This document shows, in pieces, positions 1 to 10,627 of a stretch of DNA of 64,000 nucleotides. Under the pieces are notes generated by a model, which searched no databases, was not told the DNA's origin, and saw nothing but the letters and a program-made list of their open reading frames with translations. The position numbers and the translations under genes are program-made. This DNA comes from Desulfomicrobium escambiense DSM 10707 (lineage in GTDB: Bacteria; Desulfobacterota; Desulfovibrionia; Desulfovibrionales; Desulfomicrobiaceae): positions 1 through 64,000 of the forward strand of contig NZ_AUAR01000022.1 in the NCBI RefSeq assembly GCF_000428825.1. Direction: 5' to 3'. Numbering within the stretch: the stretch's first letter is position 1; every line of letters begins with the position of its first letter.

Positions 1-2
1 TA

Positions 3-236
3 CCCTGCGGGCATCACAAGCATCTGAAGTCGACCAACATGCTGGAAAGACTCAATGAAGAGATCAAACGTCGGACATTGGTTGTCAGGATATTTCCCAA
101 TGAAGAAAGCTGCTTACGTTTGATCCGAGCCCTTGCGGTAGAGACGCATGAGAACTGGATCGAGGCAAACAGATACCTGGATATGAGCCTGCTCACAGAG
201 TTAAAGAAGAAAGCATTGATGGAACTGGTTGCTTAA
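3..236 (+). CDS. IS256-family (mutator) transposase, C-terminal fragment
   Basis: This is the last 77 codons of a transposase whose start lies before the window, in a frame open from base 3. The segment LKSTNMLERLNEEIKRRT followed by RIFPNEESCLRL is the characteristic C-terminal block of the DDE transposases of the IS256/mutator family, which move the insertion sequence by cutting and pasting or copying. The reading frame is intact up to its TAA stop. The rest of the element is outside the window, so I cannot say whether it is functional. The family call is firm. Confidence 0.88.
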   Translation, partial: PCGHHKHLKSTNMLERLNEEIKRRTLVVRIFPNEESCLRLIRALAVETHENWIEANRYLDMSLLTELKKKALMELVA

Positions 237-324
237 TGGAGAACGCATCTGGCGACCTCCGACGAGCTCTGGGTGGGCCCATTCTCGGTCGCCAGCTGCT
301 TGAGGTTACCCATCATGTCGTGGA

Positions 325-357
325 AGAATTTGCAGAACTTGACGCACACAACTACGC
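325..357 (+). repeat. Presumed right terminus of the IS256-family element
   Basis: About 90 bp after the transposase stop there is a stretch which, read inward from the outside, goes GTAGTTGTGTGCGTC followed by AAGTTCTGCAAATTC. This resembles the imperfect terminal inverted repeats of IS256-family elements, which commonly end in a TTGTGT-like start and a CTGCAAATT-like inner part. The matching left end is not in the window, so the boundary is inferred. Confidence 0.5.
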
Positions 358-525
358 GGCAATCCAGTTTTCACGATCTTTACTCGATGTAGGTCGGCGC
401 AAGTCGAAGATGGATCGCGCGCTGCGCACGCGATGGCGGGGCATGTGTGATGATGCGCTCGGAGCGACGCTCGACGACGTCGGTGGACAGACAATTATAG
501 CCTGGACGCTTTAACCGGATGAGCC
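358..525. other. Unassigned stretch between the IS end and the pal terminator
   Basis: No gene is recognisable here. Short open frames exist on both strands (up to about 90 codons if they run into the IS end), but none has a family signature or a convincing ribosome binding site. It may be the remnant of a gene interrupted by the insertion sequence. Confidence 0.4.
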
Positions 526-558
526 AAAAAAAAAAGCCCCGGGAAACCCCGGGGCTTC
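526..558 (-). terminator. Rho-independent terminator of the tol-pal operon
   Basis: A GC-rich hairpin (GCCCCG / CGGGGC arms around a short loop) is followed on the minus strand by a run of ten T. It lies 25 bp after the pal stop codon and closes the tolQRAB-pal unit. Confidence 0.9.
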
Positions 559-583
559 GCGAGGGGAGATTCCCCTGAAGAGC

Positions 584-1123
584 CTAGTTGGCGCTGGCCT
601 TGAATTCGTCGCGACGATTCTTGGACCAGGCGGCCTCGTTGGAGCCCTGCACGGCGGGGTATTCTTCGCCATAGCTGATGATGGACATCTTGGAAGAGTC
701 CACACCCATCAGGACCAGGAACTCGTAGGCGGCGCGAGCTCTGCGTTCGCCCAGGGCCAGGTTGTATTCGTTGGTGCCGCGCTCGTCGCAGTGACCTTCG
801 ATCAGCAGGTTCAGGCCGGGAGTGGACTTCAGCAGTTCAGCCTTGTCCGTCAGGATCTGACGGGATTCCTGGCTCAGCTCGTTGGAATCGAAAGCGAAAT
901 AGATCCGATCCGCAGCGATCTTCTCGATGGCCTGACGCTGCAGTTCGGCCAGGCGCTGGGCCTCGAGCTGCTCGGCGGTCAGACCGCCCTGCGTGCCGTA
1001 GCCGTCACCGGAACCGGCAGCAGTCGCGCCGGCAGGAGTGGACGCCACCTTCTTGGAGCAGCCGCCGGCCATGGCCAGGCAAAACACCAACACGATCAAT
1101 CCAAAAATACCTAACTTCTTCAT
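584..1123 (-). CDS. pal: Peptidoglycan-associated lipoprotein Pal
   Basis: This outer-membrane lipoprotein anchors the envelope to peptidoglycan and partners TolB in the Tol-Pal system. The product is 179 aa with an N-terminal lipoprotein signal (hydrophobic stretch ending in AMAGGC, with Cys as the lipidated residue). Its C-terminal OmpA-like domain carries FDSNELSQESR and the motif GHCDERGTNEYNLALGERR, the diaminopimelate-binding core. I chose the ATG at 1123 because the GGAGG just upstream is correctly spaced for it. The ATG four codons earlier (1135) overlaps that Shine-Dalgarno site. It is the last gene of the tol operon. Confidence 0.95.
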   Translation of the reverse strand: MKKLGIFGLIVLVFCLAMAGGCSKKVASTPAGATAAGSGDGYGTQGGLTAEQLEAQRLAELQRQAIEKIAADRIYFAFDSNELSQESRQILTDKAELLKSTPGLNLLIEGHCDERGTNEYNLALGERRARAAYEFLVLMGVDSSKMSIISYGEEYPAVQGSNEAAWSKNRRDEFKASAN

Positions 1124-1162
1124 AACTTCCTCCATTAACGAAAAAAAACCAAGCCTTAGCCA

Positions 1163-2482
1163 CTATAATTTCCCCCAGGCCGGAGAGCTCGCCTCACCTG
1201 GCCCGGTTGGAATCAAAATAGGTTCGTCCCCGTGCTTCGTCGTCAGATAAATCTGCTTCGGTCCGGATCTGCTGGACGAAAACGCGATGAAATACCCGTC
1301 CGGGGACCACGTCGGATCTTCATCACTGCCCCCTCCAAATGTCAACTGGCGTTCCTGCCCGGAGATCAGATCTGCAAGAAATAATTTATGAACTCCGTTG
1401 ACCATATGGGCGAAGACGACCTGCGTGCCGTCCGGGCTGATGCTCGGACCGGTGTTGTACTTCCCGGTCATGGAGACGCGTTTGACCTCTCCGCTGCCGA
1501 GATTCTTCAGGAAAACATGCGGATTCCCCAATCTGTTGGAAACAAAGACCATTTTCTGCCCGGAACGATCGAAGTCGGGACTGACGTCGATGCCCCAGTT
1601 CTGTTCCAGGGGCCTGCCGACGCTGTAGTCGGGCTTGAGCTCGTAAATCTCGGGGTTTCCGCTCATGTCCAGGCTGATGGCCACGGAACCGGACTTGGTG
1701 AAGGCGGGCGCGATCAGCGTGTTGCCCGGCAGCCTCTTCTTCTCCAGCGACCTGGTCTGGCGATCCCAGACGCACAGGTTGTGGAACTGCTTGTCCAGGA
1801 AGACGAACACGAGCTTCTGGCCGTCATGGGACCACGAGGGGCTGACGCAGATGCCGTCGAGATTGGTGACCTTCTGCAGGTTCAGGCCCTGGGCCGTGCA
1901 CATGTAAATCTGCTTGCGGTTGCCCTCCTTCTTGACGAAGGCGATGTTGGACCGGAAGAAGTCACCCTGGCCCGTCAGGGCCTCCATCAGGTCCGCGCAG
2001 AAGCGGGCCGCCACCTCAGGCACCTGCTGGTTCGTGTTGACGCTGTAACCTTTGCCGACGATCAGGCGGCCCGTGTAGACCTCGTAGGCCCGCAGTTCGA
2101 CCTCGCCCACTCCGCCGGGTCGCGGCGTCCAGGCCGCGGTGACCAGCACGTCGGCGCGGGAGAGCTGGAACTTCTTGAGATCGAGGTTCGGCGTCACGTA
2201 CCCGCCCGGATTGGGCCCACCGACGATGTCCCTGCCCCCGAGCATGTTGAAGAAGGGCAGAAAGGCGCAGTTGGCGTGAATGCGCTGCTGCAGTTCAAGG
2301 GGAGCGTTGCCCGGGATGGCTCCGAGAGGCCCGACGCTGTCCTTGGACAGCGGGTCGGCCACGAACAGGTTCACCCTCGACTGGCCCGGACCGAAGATGT
2401 CGATGCTCATCACGTCCGCGCCCCAGACCGGAGCCGCGACGACGCACAGGAGCACCACAAGCAAAGAGAGTTTTCTGATCAA
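1163..2482 (-). CDS. tolB: Tol-Pal system beta-propeller protein TolB
   Basis: This is the periplasmic TolB, which links TolA and Pal and helps constrict the outer membrane during division. It has 439 aa with a cleavable signal peptide (ending near APVWGAD), an N-terminal alpha/beta domain to about residue 165, and a C-terminal six-bladed propeller. The propeller shows repeated WD40-like units such as PSWSHDGQKLVF, PDFDRSGQKMVF, PSISPDGTQVVF and PTWSPDGYFIAF. The start codon is TTG, with GGAGA placed 6-7 nt upstream. It lies between tolA and pal in the usual order. Confidence 0.95.
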   Translation of the reverse strand: MIRKLSLLVVLLCVVAAPVWGADVMSIDIFGPGQSRVNLFVADPLSKDSVGPLGAIPGNAPLELQQRIHANCAFLPFFNMLGGRDIVGGPNPGGYVTPNLDLKKFQLSRADVLVTAAWTPRPGGVGEVELRAYEVYTGRLIVGKGYSVNTNQQVPEVAARFCADLMEALTGQGDFFRSNIAFVKKEGNRKQIYMCTAQGLNLQKVTNLDGICVSPSWSHDGQKLVFVFLDKQFHNLCVWDRQTRSLEKKRLPGNTLIAPAFTKSGSVAISLDMSGNPEIYELKPDYSVGRPLEQNWGIDVSPDFDRSGQKMVFVSNRLGNPHVFLKNLGSGEVKRVSMTGKYNTGPSISPDGTQVVFAHMVNGVHKLFLADLISGQERQLTFGGGSDEDPTWSPDGYFIAFSSSRSGPKQIYLTTKHGDEPILIPTGPGEASSPAWGKL

Positions 2483-2491
2483 GACCGTCTC

Positions 2492-3487
2492 CTACCCGTT
2501 TTCCGTATTGTAAAAAGTTATCCTGAACGTTGTCGGCAGCGTTTCGGGAAGCTCCGGCAGTTTCCTGGTGTCTTCGATGGCCCGCATGACGGAAGCGTCG
2601 AAGTCCGAGCGCCCGGAACCGTTGACCATGCGCGAGCCGAGAATCTCGCCGCCCTTGTTGACCCGCAGTTCCACGGTCGTGGCCAGGACCACGTTGGACA
2701 GGCGGGGGAATCTCCAGTTCTGGCGGATGACCTTGATGACCTGGGACGCGTAGAAGTCCTCCAGGCTGCCCGTGGATTCACCTTCACCCTCGCCGTCCTC
2801 GGCCGTCCCGTCACCGCTGGTACCCCGTCCCGAGACCTCGCGGCCGGCATCGGCCAGGGCATCGGCCAGGGCGTCCTTGGAACCGCCCTTGGTGGAACCC
2901 TTGGCCGCACCCTCGGCACCGGGTCGAGTCTGCTTGGCGGTCTTAGACACGTCGCCCAGGGCCTCGGCCAGGATATCCTCCTTGCTGGGCGCCTTCTTGG
3001 CCTTGTCGTCCTTGGCGTCCTTCTTGGGTTCTTCCTTCTTGCCCTCGTCCTTTTTGGCTTCGTCCTTCTTGGGCTCTTCCTTCTTCGGAGCCTCCTTTTT
3101 CGGCTCCTCTTTCTTGGGTTCTTCCTTCTTGGGCTCCTCCGGCTTGGCCTCGGCCACCGTGGCGTTCTCTGTCGGCACGGGCTTGGCCGTTTCCGATGGG
3201 ACGGCCTTTTTCTCGGGCTTCTTGGGTTCCTCGGGGGCCTTGGCCACCGGAGCTTCCTTCGGGGCCGCCTTCTGCGGCGCGGACTCGGGCGTCACGGCCT
3301 GTCTGGGAGCGCTCTTGGCGCCGGGCTTGCCCTTGTGCGGCGGCCCGACGAGATTCACCTCATACATCCGCTTGTTGAGGTTGAGTTTGATATGGGAATC
3401 GGTGGAAACGTAGACTCCTCCGATGAACACTGCAAGGTGCAGGGCAATAGAGAAGACCCAACTCAGATGACGCAGGGAATACGACAC
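2492..3487 (-). CDS. tolA: TolA-like energy transducer (TonB/TolA family)
   Basis: This inner-membrane protein spans the periplasm and couples the TolQ-TolR proton motor to TolB and Pal. One N-terminal membrane segment (residues about 8-28) is followed by a long Pro/Lys/Glu-rich linker (about 45-190) with tandem EEPKKEEPKK and EAKKDE repeats. A TolA/TonB C-terminal domain ends it (about 235-331: FYASQVIKVIRQNWRFP, then a VNKGGEILGSRMV strand). The start is GTG with AAGG about 7 nt upstream. Position between tolR and tolB supports TolA rather than TonB. Confidence 0.9.
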   Translation of the reverse strand: MSYSLRHLSWVFSIALHLAVFIGGVYVSTDSHIKLNLNKRMYEVNLVGPPHKGKPGAKSAPRQAVTPESAPQKAAPKEAPVAKAPEEPKKPEKKAVPSETAKPVPTENATVAEAKPEEPKKEEPKKEEPKKEAPKKEEPKKDEAKKDEGKKEEPKKDAKDDKAKKAPSKEDILAEALGDVSKTAKQTRPGAEGAAKGSTKGGSKDALADALADAGREVSGRGTSGDGTAEDGEGEGESTGSLEDFYASQVIKVIRQNWRFPRLSNVVLATTVELRVNKGGEILGSRMVNGSGRSDFDASVMRAIEDTRKLPELPETLPTTFRITFYNTENG

Positions 3488-3502
3488 GACAACGCCTTGA
3501 GC

Positions 3503-3919
3503 TTAGAGCTTCTCTTCTTCAGGTTCCGCAACGACGCCGAGTTTCTGCACCCCGGCGGCCCTGACCTCGGCCATGACCTTGACGACCACGCCGTAGGCCA
3601 CATCCTTGTCCGCCTGGAGATACAGCAATTTACCCTTCTGCATTTCCATCCGTTTGAGATGGTTGCCTAAATCCTCGATCTTGACCTCGTACTTGTCCAG
3701 CTTGATGGTCCCATCCTTGAGGACGTGCAACACGACCGTGTCGCTGTCCTCAGGCAGGGTTTCCACCGCCTTGGTTTCCGGAAGGTCGACTTCCACTCCC
3801 TGGGTCAGCATGGGCGCCGTCACCATGAAAATGATGAGCAGCACCAGCATGACGTCCACAAAGGGCGTGACGTTGATCTCGGCAAGGAAGCCCTTGCCGG
3901 AGTTTAACTGCATGCCCAT
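3503..3919 (-). CDS. tolR: Tol-Pal proton channel subunit TolR (ExbD family)
   Basis: This is the 138-aa inner-membrane stator partner of TolQ. It has a single transmembrane helix at about residues 18-40 ([19 protein letters not shown]) that carries the conserved Asp of ExbD/TolR proteins, needed for proton flow. A periplasmic domain follows. It starts 3 bp after the tolQ stop, which suggests translational coupling. Context (tolQ before, tolA after) distinguishes it from ExbD. Confidence 0.93.
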   Translation of the reverse strand: MGMQLNSGKGFLAEINVTPFVDVMLVLLIIFMVTAPMLTQGVEVDLPETKAVETLPEDSDTVVLHVLKDGTIKLDKYEVKIEDLGNHLKRMEMQKGKLLYLQADKDVAYGVVVKVMAEVRAAGVQKLGVVAEPEEEKL

Positions 3920-3922
3920 GGC

Positions 3923-4714
3923 CTATTCTCCCCGCTTGTTCATCCAAGGCAGTTCGAGCTGGGCGCGATTGAGGAATTCGCTGGCAAAGCACTCCATCTC
4001 CGACTGCACCGTGTTGATCATGCCCAGAAAGGTGTTGTAGGCGATGGTCGCAGGAATGGCGACGCCCAGGCCGATGGCCGTGGCCACCAGGGCTTCGGAG
4101 ATGCCGGGGGCGACGGCGGCCAGAGCCGCGGTCTTCATCTGCCCGATGGAGTGGAAGGAGTTCATGATGCCCCAGACCGTGCCGAAGAGGCCGATGAAGG
4201 GGGCGGAGTTGGCGCACGTGGCCAGGAAGGCCAGGGACCGGGACATGTCGCCCAGGCTTTCGGTCACGCCCTGCTCGAGCACGCGCCGCAGGTTGTCGCC
4301 GGCCACGCGGAACTTGAGGTTGGGATGGATGACGGACTGTTCCAAACGGCGGAACTCCTGCAGCCCCTTCTTGGCGATGGGGTACAGGGCCGAGTTGCCC
4401 TGCTCGCGCAGGGTCTGCACGCCGTCGGCCAGGTTCGTTGCGTTCTGGAACAGGGCGCGCTCCTGCAGAGCCTTGCGCCGGCCAAGGTTGATCTGGATTA
4501 TCTTGAAGAAGATGATCGACCAGCTGATGAGCGACATCAACGCCAGGAGCGTCATGACGCCCTGCACCACGACCGTCGCGTTGGCGATCATTTCCCAGAA
4601 GCTGAACTGCGGCATGCCGCCGAGTTGCGTCGCGGCACCCAGCTGCTGCATTGAATCCAAGGACTGCGTCATGTTTATCGGGTCAACAACGCCTGTCTGC
4701 GCTACTGCATCCAT
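3923..4714 (-). CDS. tolQ: Tol-Pal proton channel subunit TolQ (MotA/TolQ/ExbB family)
   Basis: This polytopic inner-membrane protein forms the proton channel with TolR. The product is about 263 aa with one membrane helix near residues 45-70 and two more at about 155-220. The family signature is visible in [16 protein letters not shown] and [17 protein letters not shown] start it at the ATG at 4714, which has AAAGGTG 6 nt upstream. A GTG three codons earlier is also open. It is the first gene of the tol operon. Confidence 0.93.
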   Translation of the reverse strand: MDAVAQTGVVDPINMTQSLDSMQQLGAATQLGGMPQFSFWEMIANATVVVQGVMTLLALMSLISWSIIFFKIIQINLGRRKALQERALFQNATNLADGVQTLREQGNSALYPIAKKGLQEFRRLEQSVIHPNLKFRVAGDNLRRVLEQGVTESLGDMSRSLAFLATCANSAPFIGLFGTVWGIMNSFHSIGQMKTAALAAVAPGISEALVATAIGLGVAIPATIAYNTFLGMINTVQSEMECFASEFLNRAQLELPWMNKRGE

Positions 4715-4770
4715 AAGTTTCACCTTTTTGAACTACGAAAGTTTTCGACGAAATAACAAATTTTGATTCA

Positions 4771-5424
4771 CTACTGCGAAAGGCACCGGGACACAAGAGC
4801 CCAGGCATGGTCATCCGCGGCGCGATATTCCTCTTCCGACATGCCGCACCCCAAGGCGATCCGGCGGCGCAGATCCGCCCCGACGAGGTCGCGGGGCTCG
4901 TGGGCATCGTTGTTGAGTACGAACCGGGCCCCGAAGGCGCGTGTCAGGGCCAGGACATGGCCGTTGGCGTACCCGTGTCCGGCCCTGGTAGTGATTTCGA
5001 GGAGCACGCCTTTCTGGGCCGCCAGACGGACCTCCTCGGGGGTGATCAGTCCGGGGTGAGCCAGCACGTCGACCCCGGCCTCGATGGCGGCGAGATTGGT
5101 GCCCCGCTCCACCGGCTCGACGATGGTCTCGCCGTGGGCGACCACGATCTGCGCCCCGAGGGTCCTGGCGCGCTCGACCTCCTGGGCCATGAGGGCCGCG
5201 GGCACGTGCGTCAGTTCCACGCCGGGGACGATGGCGATGTCCATGTACACGGAATACTCCCTCGCCATGGCGGCCAGTCGCGGCACCACGAGGTCCATGT
5301 TCGACGCGTCGGCGTGGTCAGTGATTGCCACGGCGCGGTATCCCGCAACTTTGGCGCGTCGCGCCAGTTCTGCCGGAACGAGGACCCCGTCGCTGAAGAT
5401 CGTATGGGTATGCAGGTCGATCAC
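4771..5424 (-). CDS. PHP-domain phosphoesterase
   Basis: This is a 217-aa metal-dependent phosphoesterase of the PHP family (histidinol phosphatase / nucleoside phosphatase type). The metal-binding motifs are visible: HTHTIFSDG at the N-terminus, ITDHADASN, GVELTH, VAHGE, AHPG and NDAHEP. The substrate is not determined by the sequence; many such proteins act on phosphorylated sugars or nucleotides. It starts with GTG, 6 bp after the stop of the upstream DUF151 gene, so it probably shares the miaB transcript. Confidence 0.85.
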   Translation of the reverse strand: MIDLHTHTIFSDGVLVPAELARRAKVAGYRAVAITDHADASNMDLVVPRLAAMAREYSVYMDIAIVPGVELTHVPAALMAQEVERARTLGAQIVVAHGETIVEPVERGTNLAAIEAGVDVLAHPGLITPEEVRLAAQKGVLLEITTRAGHGYANGHVLALTRAFGARFVLNNDAHEPRDLVGADLRRRIALGCGMSEEEYRAADDHAWALVSRCLSQ

Positions 5425-5431
5425 GGACGCG

Positions 5432-5926
5432 TCACATCTTGTACTTGATGTCGTCGAGGCTGTACTTGGAGAGGATGTCCGTCCACTTCTCGCTGTCCTC
5501 GCCCTTGACCACCTCCTGGAACACGCCCTTCTGCAGGGTCTTGTTCAGGGCGATGACCTCCTTGGAGACCCGGATAGGCACCTCGGCCCGCAGGGCCAGG
5601 GCAATGGAGTCCGACGGACGGCAGTCCACGCGTCTCTCCCCGCTTTCGGAGCGCAGCACCAGTTCGGCGTAGTACGTGCCCTCGTGGATCGACACGATCT
5701 CGACGGCCTCCAGCCGGGCGGCCAGCTTCTCCAGGATGTTCAGGATCAGGTCATGGGTCATGGGCCGGGGCACGGGCACCTTGTTCAGGGCCATGGAAAT
5801 GGACATGGCCTCCATGGCTCCGATCCAGATGGGGAAAATGATGTCCTCCGTCGTGTCCTTGAGAATGAGGATCGGCATCTGCGAATCCTCGTCCAGGGCC
5901 AATCCGAATACCGTCATTTCTACCAC
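5432..5926 (-). CDS. Bifunctional nuclease family protein (DUF151)
   Basis: This is a 164-aa protein of the DUF151 family, a small dimeric fold for which nuclease activity has been reported in some members. Family hallmarks are the start VFGLALDEDSQMPILILKD, IWIGAMEAMSISMAL, RPMTHDL and the SGERRVDCRPSDSIALALR segment. The GTG at 5926 has GAGG six bases upstream and overlaps the end of miaB. The ATG at 5917 is an alternative start with poorer spacing. Confidence 0.87.
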   Translation of the reverse strand: MVEMTVFGLALDEDSQMPILILKDTTEDIIFPIWIGAMEAMSISMALNKVPVPRPMTHDLILNILEKLAARLEAVEIVSIHEGTYYAELVLRSESGERRVDCRPSDSIALALRAEVPIRVSKEVIALNKTLQKGVFQEVVKGEDSEKWTDILSKYSLDDIKYKM

Positions 5927-7254
5927 GGTTCACCTCGGGTCTCCCCTGTGAGGGAGTGTTTCTTCGCAGCCAGGATGCGCACGCGAATCATTTTGCCCGT
6001 CAGGTCGGGCAGGGGCGAAGGAAAGTTGATGATGCGCCCCCCGCCGTCCCGGCCACGCCAGAAAAGGGCCGCGCCGTCCTGCATCCTGCTCGTGCCCTCC
6101 ACCAGGACGTCGACCTCGGCGCCGACCCGGGACTCGAGCTCCTCGGCGGTGATGCGGTTCTGCAGGTCCTGCAGCACGGCCAGCCGCCGGGCCTTCTCCT
6201 CCTCGGGCACCTTGAAATTCATCTTCTCGGCCCGCACCCCGGGCCGGTCGGAGTACTTGAACGAAAAGCTCGACTCGTAGCGGACTTGCCGCATGAGTTC
6301 CAGGGTATCCTCGAAATCCCGTTGCGTCTCGCCCGGGAAGCCGACGATGATGTCCGTGGTCAGGGCGATGTGCGGGCAGGCCGCGCGCAGATCCCGGACG
6401 ATACCCAGGTAGCGCTCCCGCGTGTACTTGCGGCCCATGGACTTCAGCATGGCGTCGGAGCCGGACTGCACGGGCAGGTGCAGTTGCGGGCTCAGGTTCG
6501 GCAGTTCGCCGAAGGCCGCCACGACCTCGGGAGCGATGTCCTTGGGGTGAGACGTCGTGAACTTGAGCCGCGCCAGGCCCGGAATGGCCGAGATGCGGCG
6601 CAGCAGGGAGGCGAAGGTGGTGCCGTCGCCGTGCCCGTCCTGGCCGTAGCTGTTCACGTTCTGCCCCAGCAGGGTCAGCTCCCTGGCCCCGCGCCGCACC
6701 AGGGACTCGCACTCAGCCGCGATGGCGTCGGAAGAGCGCGACTTCTGGCGGCCGCGGGTGAAGGGCACGATGCAGTAGGCGCAAAAATTGTCGCAGCCCT
6801 GCATGATGTTGACGAAGGCCTGGGCGCCGACGCGGCCCTCCTCGGGCTGCTCGCGCTCGGGGTAGTGGTCGAGGAAGTCCAGCAGACTGACGCGCAGGGC
6901 CGGGTCCTCGACGAGGCGCTCAAGCGCCTGCGGCACCATGGCCGTGCCGTCGGTGCCGAAGACCAGGCGCACGAAGGGAAAGCGGTTCCAGAACTCCTCG
7001 CCGATCTGCTGCGCCACGCAGCCGCCAACGCCCACGAAGACGGCAGGATCGCGGTCGGCGTAGCCCTTGAGGCGGCCAAGCAGGGAATAGACCTTCTGTT
7101 CGGGCTTCTCCCGCACGCTACAGGTGGTGACCAGGAAAACCTGGGCGTCTTCCTCCGCGGATTCGGTCCATCCCCGCGAAATCAGAGCCTGGGACAACCA
7201 GTCGGAATCGGCCACGTTCATCTGGCACCCGAACGTCAAAATGTGAAACCTCAC
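5920..7254 (-). CDS. miaB: tRNA-2-methylthio-N6-dimethylallyladenosine synthase MiaB
   Basis: This radical-SAM methylthiotransferase adds the methylthio group at A37 of tRNAs that read UNN codons. The 444-aa product shows the N-terminal UPF0004 domain with its three cluster cysteines (FGCQMN, TTCSVRE, VGGCVAQ), the radical-SAM triad CDNFCAYC near residue 160, and a C-terminal TRAM domain (from about 370). It begins with GTG preceded by GAGGAG and overlaps the DUF151 gene by 7 nt. Confidence 0.95.
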   Translation of the reverse strand: MRFHILTFGCQMNVADSDWLSQALISRGWTESAEEDAQVFLVTTCSVREKPEQKVYSLLGRLKGYADRDPAVFVGVGGCVAQQIGEEFWNRFPFVRLVFGTDGTAMVPQALERLVEDPALRVSLLDFLDHYPEREQPEEGRVGAQAFVNIMQGCDNFCAYCIVPFTRGRQKSRSSDAIAAECESLVRRGARELTLLGQNVNSYGQDGHGDGTTFASLLRRISAIPGLARLKFTTSHPKDIAPEVVAAFGELPNLSPQLHLPVQSGSDAMLKSMGRKYTRERYLGIVRDLRAACPHIALTTDIIVGFPGETQRDFEDTLELMRQVRYESSFSFKYSDRPGVRAEKMNFKVPEEEKARRLAVLQDLQNRITAEELESRVGAEVDVLVEGTSRMQDGAALFWRGRDGGGRIINFPSPLPDLTGKMIRVRILAAKKHSLTGETRGEPW

Positions 7255-7316
7255 GAAACCTCTTCTCCTCTTCGGATCATGCGTTGCGCATTGCTATGAA
7301 CGAATTTTTTGCCCAG

Positions 7317-7658
7317 TCAACTCATTTCATGGGCTCCGCCGGCCGCCCCCGTCTGTTCGTCGATCCAGCGCAGGAAGGGGGCGTGTCCGCGGTCGATGTC
7401 CAGGGCCACGATACACGGAAGTTCATAAGGATGCATCCCGAGAACGCAAGCTTGCAGGCGCTCGTAGAGATCCCCCTTTGTCTTGACCACAAACGCCGTC
7501 TCGACCTCGGACTGCACGGAGCCGTCCCACCAGTACATGGACTCGATGGACGGCAGGATGTTGACGCAGGCTGCCAGGCGCCGCTCCACCAGGGTCCGGC
7601 CGATGCGGCGCGCCGTTTCCAGGTCCGGGGCCGTCATGTAAACCAGGATTTCGCTCAT
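7317..7658 (-). CDS. cutA: Divalent-cation tolerance protein CutA
   Basis: This is a 113-aa trimeric CutA1-type protein, widespread and associated with copper and other divalent metal tolerance, although its precise role is unsettled. Conserved features are the start VYMTAPDLETARRIG, ERRLAACVNILP, ESMYWWDG, EVETAFVVKTK and HPYELPCIVAL. The start codon has GGAGG 6 nt upstream. It precedes miaB on the same strand with a 62-bp gap. Confidence 0.92.
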   Translation of the reverse strand: MSEILVYMTAPDLETARRIGRTLVERRLAACVNILPSIESMYWWDGSVQSEVETAFVVKTKGDLYERLQACVLGMHPYELPCIVALDIDRGHAPFLRWIDEQTGAAGGAHEMS

Positions 7659-7684
7659 CTCGCGCCTCCGTGCAAAAAACTTGA

Positions 7685-9532
<1,848 letters not shown>

Positions 9533-9542
9533 GGAGGCACAC

Positions 9543-10124
9543 ATGCTCAAGGACATCGTCGCCGCCAGCCGCAGCTACCGCCGTTTCGACACCAGCGTCG
9601 CCATCCCCATGCAAACCCTCGAAGATCTGGTCGGACTGGCCAGGCTTTGCCCGTCCGCGGCCAACAGGCAGCCCCTGCGCTTCATCCTGTGCAACGCGCC
9701 GGCCGACAACGAGGCCGTCTTCGCCTGCCTGAAATGGGCGGCCTACCTCAAGGATTGGGACGGGCCCGCGCCGTCCGAGCGTCCGGCCGCCTACGTCATC
9801 GTGGTCAACACGGCCCATGACTGGGACATGGCCAGGATCGACCTTGGCATCATGGCCCAGACCATGCTGCTGGGCGCGGTGGAAAAGGGTCTGGGCGGAT
9901 GCATGCTCGGGGCCATCGACCGCGACCGGCTGCGCGCGCACCTCGGCCTGGCGCCGGAACTGGAGATCAGCCTGGTCCTGGCGCTGGGCAAGCCTGCGGA
10001 GGACGTAAGCGTCGTGGACGTGCCCGCGGACGGCTCCATCAGGTACTGGCGGGATGAAGCCGGAAGGCACTTTGTGCCCAAACGCCCCATGACGGAGCTC
10101 ATTCTGGGGAAAAGAGAGGGATAA
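9543..10124 (+). CDS. Nitroreductase-family flavoprotein
   Basis: This is a 193-aa FMN-dependent oxidoreductase of the nitroreductase fold. Markers are the N-terminal SRSYRRFD, the FMN-contact segment ARLCPSAANRQPLRF and the GLGGCMLGAIDRDRLR strand-helix. The physiological substrate is not predictable. A strong GAGGAGG lies upstream and the gene follows tgt by 10 bp, probably in the same transcript. Confidence 0.85.
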   Translation: MLKDIVAASRSYRRFDTSVAIPMQTLEDLVGLARLCPSAANRQPLRFILCNAPADNEAVFACLKWAAYLKDWDGPAPSERPAAYVIVVNTAHDWDMARIDLGIMAQTMLLGAVEKGLGGCMLGAIDRDRLRAHLGLAPELEISLVLALGKPAEDVSVVDVPADGSIRYWRDEAGRHFVPKRPMTELILGKREG

Positions 10125-10130
10125 GGAGGA

Positions 10131-10152
10131 GCCGCTTCCCGAAGGAAGCGGC
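10131..10152. terminator. Hairpin between the convergent nitroreductase and rrf2 genes
   Basis: A 9-bp perfect stem (GCCGCTTCC / GGAAGCGGC) with a CGAA loop lies between two convergent genes. The minus-strand side is pyrimidine-rich after the stem. It probably acts as a terminator in both directions, although a long T-run is missing. Confidence 0.6.
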
Positions 10153-10180
10153 CGATCTGGAGGCTGCCGAGCGGTGGACC

Positions 10181-10597
10181 TCAGCCCTTGCGGCTAATCA
10201 GCTCGCCGAGGCGGTAGGAGTCGAGGGTGTTCATGAGGACATTGCTGGCCTCGATCCACACGAACTGGGTCACGCATTCCCCGGCCAGGGAACACTCGCC
10301 GCAGATGGGCTCCCCTTCGGCGCACTGGGTCAGGGCGACCTTTTCCTCCAGGGCGCGCACCACGTCGCCGACTGTGATGTCCAAGGCGGGCTTGGCCAGC
10401 TTGTGCCCTCCGAAGGGGCCGCGCTTGCTCTTGATGAGCCCGCCGCGGCGCAGGCCAGTTATCAGCTTCTCGATGTACTTCTGCGATATGTTCTGACGCC
10501 GGGCGATATCCGTCGTGTTCACCCACCCTTTGTCCTCGTTGAGGGCAATGTCCAGGAGAAGTCTGGTCCCGTAGCGGCTTCGCGTTGTCAAACGCAT
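10181..10597 (-). CDS. rrf2: Rrf2-family transcriptional regulator of the hmc locus
   Basis: This is a 138-aa winged-helix regulator of the Rrf2/IscR family. The N-terminal DNA-binding region (MRLTTRSRYGTRLLLD, QNISQKYIEKLITGLRRGGLI, GPFGGHKLA) is followed by four cysteines (C92, C99, C102, C108) in a loop where IscR-type proteins bind an iron-sulfur cluster. In Desulfovibrio vulgaris the hmc operon ends with rrf1 and rrf2, and rrf2 controls hmc expression. Here rrf2 is the last gene of the same cluster. GGAGG precedes the start. Confidence 0.9.
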   Translation of the reverse strand: MRLTTRSRYGTRLLLDIALNEDKGWVNTTDIARRQNISQKYIEKLITGLRRGGLIKSKRGPFGGHKLAKPALDITVGDVVRALEEKVALTQCAEGEPICGECSLAGECVTQFVWIEASNVLMNTLDSYRLGELISRKG

Positions 10598-10627
10598 GCG
10601 TTCCTCCGAATATTCATGTCCACGCCC

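Noticed and set aside
236-514. 92-codon plus-strand frame after the transposase
   Set aside because: It starts within the transposase stop region, runs through the presumed IS end and has no recognisable content. I treat it as chance.
1388-3670. Plus-strand open frame of 760 codons across the tol genes
   Set aside because: It is the antisense shadow of tolB, tolA and tolR in GC-rich DNA. Those genes have clear family signatures on the minus strand, and the plus-strand product is low-complexity with no domain.
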